DNA of 10,174 bases, taken from contig CAAEEV010000102.1 in the NCBI GenBank assembly GCA_900754955.1, positions 1 to 10,174 on the forward strand. Reading direction: 5' to 3'. Positions 1 to 6,664 of the stretch are shown here, in pieces (within the stretch, counting starts at the first letter, position 1; each line of letters begins with the position of its first letter). Both the position numbers and the translations under genes were made by a program. Source of the DNA: Eggerthellaceae bacterium (GTDB lineage: Bacteria > Actinomycetota > Coriobacteriia > Coriobacteriales > Eggerthellaceae). The notes under the pieces are model-generated. The model worked only from the letters and a program-made list of their open reading frames with translations. It was not told the origin of the DNA and made no database searches.

Positions 1-670
1 CGAGCGACGACGCCACCACGTGCGGCACGTGGCTCACGATGGCCACGGCCCGGTCGTGCTCCTCGCGGCGCAGCGACACCACGCGCGCCTCGATGCCCGT
101 GATGAGCTCGTGGAGCGCCTGGAAATGCTCGGGGACCGTTGCCTCGTCGGGACAGAGGATCCAGTTCGACCCTTCGAACAGGTCGGGGCGGGCGCCGTCG
201 ATGCCGCTCTGCTCCGAGCCTGCCATCGGGTGCCCCGGGATGTAGTTGCGCGGCTCGGGAAGCAGCGCGGCCGCCGCCTCAAGGATGTGCGCCTTGGTGG
301 AGATGGTGTCGGTTACCACGCCTTCGTAGCGCCATTCGCGCAGACGGTCGAAGTACTCGTCGACGGCCGCCACGGGCGTGGCCACCACCACGAGCTCGCA
401 GCCGTCGGCGACGAACTGCTCGAACGCGACGTCGTCGGGAAGGACGGCGCGGGTGACCCAGCCGCGCTCGGAGGCGACGCGACACGTGCGCTCGTCGGTG
501 TCGACGCCGAGCACCGCCGTGTCGGGATACGCTTTGCGAATCGCGCCCGCAAGCGACGCGCCGATGACGCCGAGGCCGACAACGGCCACCGAGGCGAAGG
601 GTGCGCAGACCGCAGACGCGTCATGACCTGCGACGCCGCAGGACGAGGATGCTGTTTCCTGATCGGGCAT
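1..670 (-). CDS. tyrA: Prephenate dehydrogenase, C-terminus cut by window edge
   Basis: This gene encodes the NAD(P)-dependent oxidative decarboxylation of prephenate to 4-hydroxyphenylpyruvate in cytosolic tyrosine biosynthesis. The reading frame gives a Rossmann nucleotide-binding loop, VGLGVIGASLAGAIRK, from about residue 31. An acidic residue follows at the end of the second strand (GVDTDE). Further on come the family motif PGHPMAGSEQSGIDGA, which contains the active-site His region, and HDRAVAIVSHVPHVVASSL at the edge. About 223 codons are visible; the family is usually 280-370 residues, so the helical dimerisation domain, and any ACT domain, lies outside the window. Two in-frame ATGs exist (676 and 670). 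The AGAAAG just upstream is six bases from the 670 ATG and abuts the 676 one, so 670 is preferred, though the ribosome site is weak. It follows rluB on the same strand after 234 bases, so it may have its own promoter. The family call is secure; the start is less so. Confidence 0.93.
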   Translation of the reverse strand, partial: MPDQETASSSCGVAGHDASAVCAPFASVAVVGLGVIGASLAGAIRKAYPDTAVLGVDTDERTCRVASERGWVTRAVLPDDVAFEQFVADGCELVVVATPVAAVDEYFDRLREWRYEGVVTDTISTKAHILEAAAALLPEPRNYIPGHPMAGSEQSGIDGARPDLFEGSNWILCPDEATVPEHFQALHELITGIEARVVSLRREEHDRAVAIVSHVPHVVASSL

Positions 671-784
671 GGACATCTTTCTAATACGAACGATCGGTAT
701 GGTCACTATTGTATACGCACCCCCGACCCCCCGCCCCCAAAACGCCAATCTCCACAGGGGCGGGCGTGCGAGCGAGGGGGAATT

Positions 785-835
785 GCAGCCTGTCCACAAC
801 GCGCGACTACGGAGGGGCCGCGCGAGACAGGCTGC
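785..835. repeat. Long interrupted hairpin between rluB and tyrA
   Basis: The 10-base arms GCAGCCTGTC (785-794) and GACAGGCTGC (826-835) are perfect reverse complements. Inside them, CGCGCG at 800-805 can pair with CGCGCG at 819-824, giving a 16-pair stem with one asymmetric internal loop. The right arm overlaps a second palindrome, CAGGCTGCAGCCTG (828-841). It lies in the 234-base gap after the rluB stop. Neither side has a T-run, so it is not a textbook intrinsic terminator; it may end or stabilise the rluB transcript, or be a dispersed extragenic palindrome. The rest of the 671-904 gap shows no gene. Confidence 0.6.
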
Positions 836-904
836 AGCCTGCTCACGACGCACAGCATCCGCGCGAGCACGACGTCAAGCGCGAGCAAAGCCAAGTTGAG
901 GCGC

Positions 905-1744
905 TCAGGAAGCGTCAGCTGCAGCGCGCAGCGCCGCGACCTCGGCGTCGGTCAGCTCACGCCACGAGCCGCGCGGAAGGTCGCCCAGCTCGAGCGGCCC
1001 GAACGCGAAACGATGCAGCGCGATCACGGGATGCCCCACCGCCTCGAGCATGCGGCGCACCTGGCGCTTGCGGCCTTCGCGCAGCTCCACGAGCACGTAG
1101 GATCCGCTTTTCTCGAGCGCGGCGCGCGAGCGTTTGCCGCCGTGGCGGCGCGCATTGCCGCTCGCGGTGCGCCCCGCGCCGATGAGACGCGCGGCCCACG
1201 CGGCGCGCTCCTCCGCCAGCACCTCCACCCGGGCGGGCAGCGTCATGCCGTCGGAAAGCTCGATGCCCGCGCTCAGCCGCTGCGCATCCGCATCGGCAAG
1301 CGCACCCTCAACGAGCGCCAGATAGCGTTTCGCCACATGACGGCGTGGATGCAAAACGGCGTGCCCCAGCTCTCCGTCAGTCGAGAAGAGCAGCAATCCC
1401 GTTGTGTCGGCGTCGAGCCGCCCGATCGGGTACAGGCCGGGATGGTCCTCAACGGGAACCAGCTCGGCCACCGTGGGCCTGCCCTGCGGGTCGCTCATCG
1501 TGGTGACGTAGCCCGCGGGCTTATGCAGCATGATGGTAGCGCTCGCCTGCGGAAGACGCACGACCGCGCCGTCGACCGCCACCTCGTCGCATGCCGGATC
1601 GACCTTGCTGCCGAGCTCGGCGACAATCTCGCCGTTCACGCGTACGCGCCCCGCAGCGATAAGCCTCTCGGCGGCGCGACGCGAGGCAACCCCCGCCCGC
1701 GCCAGGTATTTCTGCAATCGCATCTCTTCCATATCCCAGTCCAT
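905..1744 (-). CDS. rluB: 23S rRNA pseudouridine synthase, RluB/RsuA family
   Basis: The product isomerises a specific uridine of large-subunit rRNA (in E. coli RluB, U2605) to pseudouridine. An S4 RNA-binding domain occupies roughly residues 8-55, opening with MRLQKYLARAGVASRRAAE. The catalytic domain follows, with YPIGRLDADTTGLLLFSTDG containing the catalytic Asp at 111, then KRYLALVEG and the C-terminal GRKRQVRRMLEAVGHPV motif. The length of 279 residues is normal to slightly long. A basic, Ala/Arg/Gly-rich insert near residues 185-212 looks like a surface loop. Three in-frame ATGs are available (1744, 1732, 1723). Family similarity begins at the third and no upstream site has a strong ribosome-binding sequence, so the true start may be 1732 or 1723. 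Gene order scpA-scpB-rluB is widely conserved in Gram-positive bacteria; here a 298-base gap separates scpB and rluB. Confidence 0.93.
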   Translation of the reverse strand: MDWDMEEMRLQKYLARAGVASRRAAERLIAAGRVRVNGEIVAELGSKVDPACDEVAVDGAVVRLPQASATIMLHKPAGYVTTMSDPQGRPTVAELVPVEDHPGLYPIGRLDADTTGLLLFSTDGELGHAVLHPRRHVAKRYLALVEGALADADAQRLSAGIELSDGMTLPARVEVLAEERAAWAARLIGAGRTASGNARRHGGKRSRAALEKSGSYVLVELREGRKRQVRRMLEAVGHPVIALHRFAFGPLELGDLPRGSWRELTDAEVAALRAAADAS

Positions 1745-1776
1745 CCGCTCATAACGCAGCGTCTCGTCTCGATGAT

Positions 1777-2018
1777 GGCAAAAAAACAGCGAAATGCACG
1801 CTTCTCCAAACCGCGTGGCACATTATGCCGAGAAATGCACGATTTTTTGGGCGGCAAAACGCGTCGGAAGGGAATTCGCGCAGGCACAGCCCGCATTTCC
1901 CCAGGTCAGGCTGACACGCGAAACCGCGCGCCCAACACGACCGTTTAAAAATCGTGCATATCGCATGCTTTTCCGCCAAGCCTCATTTCAGATCGTGCAT
2001 TTCGCCCCCATAATTGCC
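1777..2018. repeat. Symmetric array of four TGCA-centred repeats, MITE-like or regulatory
   Basis: The gap between scpB and rluB holds four copies of a motif close to ATCGTGCATTTCGC. Two are in minus orientation (TGCA at 1795-1798 and 1836-1839) and two in plus orientation (TGCA at 1955-1958 and 1996-1999). Within each pair the TGCA-to-TGCA distance is exactly 41 bases. The inner copies share an A-tract before the motif (AAAAATCGTGCAT); the outer ones share CGTGCATTTCGC. GGCAA at 1777-1781 and TTGCC at 2014-2018 flank the array symmetrically, 18 and 19 bases from the nearest TGCA. The layout resembles either subterminal binding sites at the two ends of a small non-autonomous element, or a four-site operator upstream of rluB. 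I see no target-site duplication and no ORF inside. Base composition is more AT-rich than the flanking genes. Confidence 0.7.
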
Positions 2019-2042
2019 AAATCAGGTAGCGAGAGGAGCTCC

Positions 2043-2915
2043 TCACTCCTCATCGGTCTCGAAAGTCAGCTTGTCGAAGTCGATCTTGTCCACCGCGCCG
2101 AGCGTCGAGGCGATAGCCTCGGCGAACATCGCCTCGGCCGAGCGACCACCTGGCAGAGCCAGCGCGTCGCCAGCCGCTTCGCGCCCGCCCGCGGGCGCGA
2201 AGTCGAGCGCATCCCCGGTCGGTGCCGTGCGCTCCGCGCTCCCAGCGTCCTCCGCATCTGTGCGTTCGGCGTCGTCGTCGCCGTACATGAGCTGCTCGGC
2301 CATGAGGCGCGCCTGCTCGTCGGTCACCGCCGCCTCATCGCGCGTCGCGCTCAAGCGCTCGGTGATGAGCCGGCGCGTCTCCTCGTCGGGCGCGAACTCG
2401 GCAAGGTCGGGCAGATCAGCCGTCGACCGCAGACCGAACTTCTCGAGGAAACCGCGCGTCGTGCCGTAGAGCGTGGGGTTGCCGGGCGTGTCGGCCACGC
2501 CCACCTCGCGCACGAGCCCCTTCTCAACGAGCGAGTTGATCGAGCTGTCGGAGTTCACGCCGCGCACGCTCGCCACGCCCGCACGTGTCACCGGCTGTGT
2601 GTACGCCACGATCGCGAGCGTCTCCATAGCCGCGCCGGAGAGCTTGCGCGTATCCCACGACAGCACGTACTTCTCGATAAGCTCGTGATAGGCCGGGTGC
2701 GTGAACAGACGCCAACCGCCCGCCACCTCGCGCAGCTGAATGCCGCGGTTCTCGAACTCGAGCGCATCGCGCAGGCTCTCGAGCGCCTGCTGCACGAGCG
2801 CCACGTCGCACTCGAGCATTTCCGCGAGCGTGATCGTGCCCACCGGCTCGTCGGTGACGAACAGCATCGCCTCCACCGCGCCGCGAATCTGATCTTCCTG
2901 AAGCCCCTCGAACAT
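2043..2915 (-). CDS. scpB: Segregation and condensation protein B
   Basis: ScpB is a dimeric tandem winged-helix protein that binds the ScpA kleisin and regulates the SMC condensin that compacts and separates replicated chromosomes. The first winged helix covers about residues 8-85, starting DQIRGAVEAMLFVTDEPV. The second spans about 90-165 and carries the hallmark ETLAIVAYTQPVTR and RGVNSDSSINSLVEKGLV stretches, ending LYGTTRGFLEKFGL. Family members usually have about 180-220 residues; this one has 290, the extra being an acidic, Ala/Gly/Asp-rich tail from about 178. The start is firm: GGAGGAG (2922-2928) lies six bases upstream of the ATG and inside the last codons of scpA, with only three bases between the scpA stop and this start, so translation is probably coupled. 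The tail ends in a short ordered-looking segment, EAMFAEAIASTLGAVDKIDF. Confidence 0.96.
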   Translation of the reverse strand: MFEGLQEDQIRGAVEAMLFVTDEPVGTITLAEMLECDVALVQQALESLRDALEFENRGIQLREVAGGWRLFTHPAYHELIEKYVLSWDTRKLSGAAMETLAIVAYTQPVTRAGVASVRGVNSDSSINSLVEKGLVREVGVADTPGNPTLYGTTRGFLEKFGLRSTADLPDLAEFAPDEETRRLITERLSATRDEAAVTDEQARLMAEQLMYGDDDAERTDAEDAGSAERTAPTGDALDFAPAGGREAAGDALALPGGRSAEAMFAEAIASTLGAVDKIDFDKLTFETDEE

Positions 2916-2918
2916 GGA

Positions 2919-3710
2919 CTACTCCTCCTCCACCGACGTGAGCGCGTCGTCACCCACGAGCACGAGCTCGCCCGAGCCCTCGATGTAGTCGATCGCGATG
3001 TCGCCGAACGCCTCGGGCTGCTCGAGCCGCACCATCTGACGCTTGTACAGCTCGAGGATCGCCAGAAACGTCACGACCACCACCTCGGGCGGCGTGTCGC
3101 TGTTCACGAGATCGCTGAACTGCAGGTGCTTGCGCGCCTTGATGCGCGTGTGGATCGCGCGCACGTGCACCTCCACGGGAATGGGCTTCGCCGCGATGTG
3201 CTCCGATTCGAGCAGGAACACCTCGCGCCGCGCCATCGCCTGCGCCGCGAGCAGCGCAAGCGCGTCGATCGTGACGCCCGCCAGAAAATCGGGCATGAGC
3301 CCGAGGAAGCACGCGTCGGGTCCGAACGGACGCGTGTGCATGCGCCCCTCGGCAATGAAGCGCGCATGAAGCGCCGCCGCCGCATTCTTGTACTTCTTGT
3401 ACTCCATGAGACGCCCAACGAGCACATCACGCGCCTCGCTCGGCGCAAGCTCGGCCACCTCGTCGTCAAGCTCGTCGCGACTTCGTGGAATGAGGCTCTG
3501 CGCCTTGATCTCGAGCAGCGTCGACGCCACGAGAAGAAAGTCGGAGGCCACGTCGAGATCGAGGCTCTCCATGCGCGACACCTCTTCGAGGTACTGGTCG
3601 GCGATCTCGGTGATCGAAATGGCGCCGATGTCCACCTTCTGACGACTCACGAGGTACAGGAGTAGGTCGAACGGCCCCTCGAAACTCTCTATGCGAACGC
3701 GGTACGACAT
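2919..3710 (-). CDS. scpA: Segregation and condensation protein A (kleisin)
   Basis: ScpA bridges the SMC dimer: its N-terminus binds one SMC neck and its C-terminal winged helix the other SMC head, closing the condensin ring, while the middle binds the ScpB dimer. The sequence starts with the family signature SFEGPFDLLLYLVSRQKVDI (residues 9-28), followed by ITEIADQYLEEV and the segment ASDFLLVASTLLEIKAQSLIP. The C-terminal winged helix is visible near residues 207-242 (TFLAILELYKRQMVRLEQPEAFGDI). The length of 263 residues is typical. AAGAGG (3716-3721) precedes the ATG by five bases. The gene begins nine bases after the stop of the M50 protease gene and is followed three bases later by scpB, so all three are probably cotranscribed. 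No smc gene is in the window. Confidence 0.96.
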   Translation of the reverse strand: MSYRVRIESFEGPFDLLLYLVSRQKVDIGAISITEIADQYLEEVSRMESLDLDVASDFLLVASTLLEIKAQSLIPRSRDELDDEVAELAPSEARDVLVGRLMEYKKYKNAAAALHARFIAEGRMHTRPFGPDACFLGLMPDFLAGVTIDALALLAAQAMARREVFLLESEHIAAKPIPVEVHVRAIHTRIKARKHLQFSDLVNSDTPPEVVVVTFLAILELYKRQMVRLEQPEAFGDIAIDYIEGSGELVLVGDDALTSVEEE

Positions 3711-3719
3711 GGCTGCCTC

Positions 3720-4418
3720 TTAGGATATGCGGAACGGAAACAGGAGGTTGCCCACGTTGCCCGCCGTCGCATCGAGGTACCACGAGAACGGGTTGATGCC
3801 CGTCACATACGGCACCACCACGATGACGATCATGAAGATGGGGAAGGCGTAGCGTTGGACCGCGTAGTACTTCGGCAGGTACTTCCGCGGGATGACGAGC
3901 GCGAAGATCGACGAGCCGTCGAGCGGCGGGATGGGCAGCAGGTTGAAGAACGCGAGGTACAGGTTGATGAGCGCGAACATCGGCAGGAACAAACCGAGCA
4001 CGTAGTTCAGCACGAAGCCGCCGCCCGCAAGTGTCGAGACGCCGCCCTGCACGTACGCGCCGAACAGCAGATGCGCCACGATGCCCGCTACTACCGCGAG
4101 CGCTACGTTGGCGAGCGGGCCGGCAATGCCCACGAGGAAATCGCCCTTGCGCGGATCCTTAAAGTAGCGCGGGTTGTACGGCACGGGCTTCGCGTAGCCG
4201 AACACGGGCCAGCCGAGCAGCATGAGCAGCAGCGGCAGAATCACGGTGCCGAACGGGTCGATGTGCTTTGCGGGATTGAGCGACAGGCGCCCCGCGCGCT
4301 TGGCGGTCGGGTCGCCGAGCCTGTAGGCGGCGAAGCCGTGCGCCGTCTCGTGGAACACGATGGCGACCACGAAGCTGATCACCGAGCAGACTATGTAGGC
4401 GAGGTCGAAATGCATCAT
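3720..4418 (-). CDS. Site-2-protease-like M50 zinc metalloprotease
   Basis: A polytopic membrane protein of the M50 family, subgroup S2P/Rv1417-like, which cleaves peptide bonds within or near the membrane. The zinc-binding HETAHGF motif lies in the first hydrophobic segment (residues 23-29 from the chosen start) and the second zinc ligand motif is NLLPIPPLDG (159-168), the usual N-PxPPLDG pattern. A GIAGPLANVALA helix lies between them, and five to six hydrophobic segments are evident. Length is 232 residues. An upstream TTG at 4490 would add 24 Arg/Ala-rich residues that do not look like the family, so the start is set at the ATG of 4418; the adjacent ATG at 4415 is equally possible and no clear ribosome site is seen. 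The substrate is unknown: members can process anti-sigma factors or signal-peptide remnants. It leads the likely scpA-scpB transcript, which reflects common gene order, not necessarily shared function. Confidence 0.92.
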   Translation of the reverse strand: MMHFDLAYIVCSVISFVVAIVFHETAHGFAAYRLGDPTAKRAGRLSLNPAKHIDPFGTVILPLLLMLLGWPVFGYAKPVPYNPRYFKDPRKGDFLVGIAGPLANVALAVVAGIVAHLLFGAYVQGGVSTLAGGGFVLNYVLGLFLPMFALINLYLAFFNLLPIPPLDGSSIFALVIPRKYLPKYYAVQRYAFPIFMIVIVVVPYVTGINPFSWYLDATAGNVGNLLFPFRIS

Positions 4419-4439
4419 AACCGTCACAGTGTAGCGGAA

Positions 4440-4467
4440 AGCGCGCGCACCCCGCGCCGCGCGCGCT
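4440..4467 (-). terminator. GC-rich hairpin after the antiporter gene
   Basis: AGCGCGCGC (4440-4448) and GCGCGCGCT (4459-4467) form a perfect nine-pair stem with a ten-base loop. It lies in the 99-base gap downstream of the antiporter stop and just before the M50 protease start. Read on the minus strand the stem is followed by only TTCC, so the U-tract is poor. It could be a weak terminator or an attenuating structure in the leader of the protease-scpAB transcript. Confidence 0.4.
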
Positions 4468-4517
4468 GTGCCGGCGCGAAACGTCCACAAGCGCAGCCGA
4501 GCACGGCCGCCAACCCG

Positions 4518-6470
4518 TTAGTTCGCCACGAGCTTCTGGACGTACACGTCGTTGCGGAGATCGCGGGCGTGCTCGGCAGAGAGCTCGCCCGCACGGTGGG
4601 CCGCCTTGATGTACTCGAGCTCGCGTGCGAGCGCCTGGTCCTGGATGTCGTCCACCGCCTCGCCGACGAGCTTGAGCGCGAGCACGTGTGCGGGCAGGCC
4701 CGCTTCCTCTTCGTCGGCGTCGTCGATCGCGTCGAGCGCCTCAGCCACCGCATCAGCCTGCTCGTACAGCTCGTCGCAGCGCGCCACCACCGCGCGCGCC
4801 TGCGCCGCCACCTCAGCGCTCGCATGTGGCAGCAGATCGCGCATGCGGTCGGCGTAGCGATGCATCACAATGGCGGTCGCAGGCTCGTCGACTTCCTCGG
4901 GAAGAAGCGGCGCGGCGGCATCCTCAACCGTTTGAGCCTGCGTCGCACTCGCGGGTGCGGGGGTCTCCTGCGCCTGCGCTGCACCCGTCGCAGCCGGCGC
5001 GACAGACGCAGCGTCAGCGGCTGCCGCCTCCGCGGACGCACGCAGCTCGCCTGACGCAGCGCCCGCTCCCGATCCTGCCGGCGTCGCATCCGCGGCAGCC
5101 CCGCGCGTCACCGCACCCGTGAAGTGCGCGTCAGCCTGGATCGAGGCGATCACGCGCATGAGCAGGTTGATCTCGGCATCGGCATACGCCTTCGTGCGCT
5201 TCTCGTGCGGCTTGTGCGGCACGAGCTTGCGCACGGCGAAGTTCGCCAACAGCATCGTGCACAGAATGACGCCCGAGGTGAGGAACAGCAGCTCGGTGCG
5301 CAGCGGAAACGCCTCGCCCGAGGCGACCGTGAGCGGCATGGTGAGCATGAGTGCGAGCGTGACGCCGCCCTTGGGGCCCGCAAACGCCATACCGAGTGTA
5401 CCCTTGAGGTTGCGCCGCGAGAAGCACACGCGCAGCGGGCGCCCCCGTCGGCGCGCCTCCACGAGATCGAGGCCGAGGATCCACGCGAACCGCACGACCT
5501 CGAGCACCACCGTGAGCGCGATCACCGCCGCGATGAGCAGCCCCGCATCGACCGACGAGGTTTCAAGCGCAGGCTGCAGCACATGGGGCAGCTGCATGCC
5601 GAGCACCACGAAGATCACGCCGTTGAGCACGAACTCGAGTGTCTTCCACACGCCTGATGCCTGCAGACGCTGCTTCGCCGTCGACGCCGTGCGCTTGTGC
5701 GGCAGCAGGGAGATCGTCATGCCCGCCGCCACCACGCCGATGACGCCAGCGGCGTGGATCTGTTCGCAGACAAGGTAGACGATGAAGGGCGCCAGCAGCT
5801 CGATCACCACGTGCACCGTGGGGTTCTCAAGGCCGAAACGGCGCAACAGCGACACCACGCCCCAGAACGCGACGCCGAGCACCGCGCCGAGCAGCATGCC
5901 GCCGAAAAGCTCGATGGCGAACTCCTCCCCCGCGTGCGCGAGCGAGAACGACCCCGACACCACCACGGCGATCGCACACTGGAAGCCCACCGTGCCCGTC
6001 ACGTCGTTGAAAAGCGCCTCGCCGTTGAGCAACGCCTCGTGGCGACGCCCGAACTTCATGTCCTTCGCAAGCGAGGTGACCGCCGCCGCATCGGTCGAAC
6101 CCATGGCGGCGCCGAACGCAAGGGCCGCGGCGAGGGGAATCGCCGGTATGAGCGCATGGAGCGCACCGCCCACCGCCACCATCGTGAGCAGCACGAGGCC
6201 CGTCACGAGCGAGGCGATGCCGAAGCGGTTGCGGTACAGCTCACCCGAGTCGACGTGCCGCGATTCATTGAAGTGCAGCGGCGCGATGAACAGAATGAGC
6301 AGCAGCTCGGCATCGATGCTGAGGTCGCCCGACAACGGCAGCACGAGCGCGATGATCACGCCGAGCAGGATCTGAACAAGGGGCAGAGACACGCCGCGCA
6401 GCACCTGATCGAGCAGACTCGACGCCACGACGGCAATCAGCAGAAACAGAATAAGCTCCAATAGCTCCAT
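4518..6470 (-). CDS. CPA1-family Na+(cation)/H+ antiporter with long cytoplasmic tail
   Basis: An inner-membrane monovalent cation/proton exchanger used for pH and sodium homeostasis. Residues 1-415 form about 11-12 hydrophobic segments of the Na+/H+ exchanger fold. The unwound-helix motif is STDAAAV (125-131, usually TDP/TDA) and the CPA1 ion site is LNGEALFND, with Asn155-Asp156 as the ND pair. GPKGGVTLALML (365-376) replaces the common RGAVSLALAL helix. After the last membrane segment comes a helical cytoplasmic domain (about 420-455), an Ala-rich low-complexity linker (about 455-530) and a second helical region (533-650) that starts HRYADRMRDLL. Total length of 650 residues exceeds the 500-550 common in the family because of the linker. 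AGGAG (6477-6481), six bases before the ATG, supports the start. Whether Na+, K+ or Li+ is preferred cannot be read from sequence. It is probably transcribed separately from the flanking genes. Confidence 0.92.
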   Translation of the reverse strand: MELLELILFLLIAVVASSLLDQVLRGVSLPLVQILLGVIIALVLPLSGDLSIDAELLLILFIAPLHFNESRHVDSGELYRNRFGIASLVTGLVLLTMVAVGGALHALIPAIPLAAALAFGAAMGSTDAAAVTSLAKDMKFGRRHEALLNGEALFNDVTGTVGFQCAIAVVVSGSFSLAHAGEEFAIELFGGMLLGAVLGVAFWGVVSLLRRFGLENPTVHVVIELLAPFIVYLVCEQIHAAGVIGVVAAGMTISLLPHKRTASTAKQRLQASGVWKTLEFVLNGVIFVVLGMQLPHVLQPALETSSVDAGLLIAAVIALTVVLEVVRFAWILGLDLVEARRRGRPLRVCFSRRNLKGTLGMAFAGPKGGVTLALMLTMPLTVASGEAFPLRTELLFLTSGVILCTMLLANFAVRKLVPHKPHEKRTKAYADAEINLLMRVIASIQADAHFTGAVTRGAAADATPAGSGAGAASGELRASAEAAAADAASVAPAATGAAQAQETPAPASATQAQTVEDAAAPLLPEEVDEPATAIVMHRYADRMRDLLPHASAEVAAQARAVVARCDELYEQADAVAEALDAIDDADEEEAGLPAHVLALKLVGEAVDDIQDQALARELEYIKAAHRAGELSAEHARDLRNDVYVQKLVAN

Positions 6471-6549
6471 AGTTCACTCCTGCGAAAATTACCCTCCCCT
6501 CTCACCCTGCGCATAGTAGAATAGGGGTGGGTGCTTCACTGTATCTCGG

Positions 6550-6575
6550 GCAGCATCGCCGGAAAGGGGTGCTGC
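6550..6575 (+). promoter_or_regulatory. Hairpin enclosing the ribosome site of the 28-codon ORF
   Basis: GCAGCA (6550-6555) and TGCTGC (6570-6575) are perfect complements, and the Shine-Dalgarno-like GGAAAGGGG (6561-6569) lies between them, partly able to pair with the upstream CGCC. The stem ends two bases before the ATG at 6578. In an RNA read from the plus strand this would hide the ribosome site, as is common in toxin mRNAs of type I toxin-antitoxin systems. A TAGAAT at 6517-6522 could be a -10 element, but no matching -35 is seen. Confidence 0.45.
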
Positions 6576-6577
6576 GA

Positions 6578-6664
6578 ATGGACACGCAAACGGTTCTCGC
6601 GCTCTGCGCGATTCTATCGGTTGTTGCCAGCATGATCGCCATCAGCCAGCGTCGCGACAAGTAG
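6578..6664 (+). CDS. 28-residue single-pass membrane peptide, holin-like toxin candidate
   Basis: A small ORF on the strand opposite to every other gene here. It encodes a short polar start (MDTQT), one uninterrupted hydrophobic segment (LALCAILSVVASMIAI, residues 7-22) and a charged C-terminus, SQRRDK. This matches the shape of short holin-like or Fst/TxpA-like type I toxin peptides of Gram-positive bacteria, but I recognise the shape only and not a family. GGAAAGGGG lies eight bases upstream of the ATG, inside a hairpin. Downstream, GGCGG (6677-6681) and CCGCC (6730-6734) could pair before a six-T run (6737-6742), a possible though long-looped terminator. No antitoxin RNA is proven. It might instead be a small regulatory membrane protein, or a chance ORF; the good ribosome site, the hydrophobic segment and the isolated position argue for a real gene. 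Confidence 0.5.
   Translation: MDTQTVLALCAILSVVASMIAISQRRDK

Noticed and set aside
16..31. Two CACGTG cores near the left edge, as extra parS sites
   Set aside because: The flanks lack the GTTTC/GAAAC arms, and they lie within tyrA coding sequence.
684..700. ATAC...GTAT dyad with an inner CGATCG upstream of tyrA, as a TetR-like operator
   Set aside because: Only 10 of 16 positions are symmetric about its centre and the inner palindrome is off-centre; too weak to call.
790..798. CTGTCCACA, one mismatch from the actinobacterial DnaA box TTGTCCACA, as a hint of an origin
   Set aside because: Only one near match, inside a hairpin arm, with no cluster of boxes or AT-rich unwinding region.
20..1948. 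A 642-codon plus-strand open frame across tyrA and rluB
   Set aside because: It is antisense to two clear conserved genes and its product is an Arg/His/Ala-rich sequence with no recognisable domain; GC-biased codons on the minus strand suppress stops in this frame.
1794..3665. A 623-codon plus-strand open frame across scpB and scpA
   Set aside because: Same artefact: antisense to conserved scpAB, low-complexity composition, no family features.
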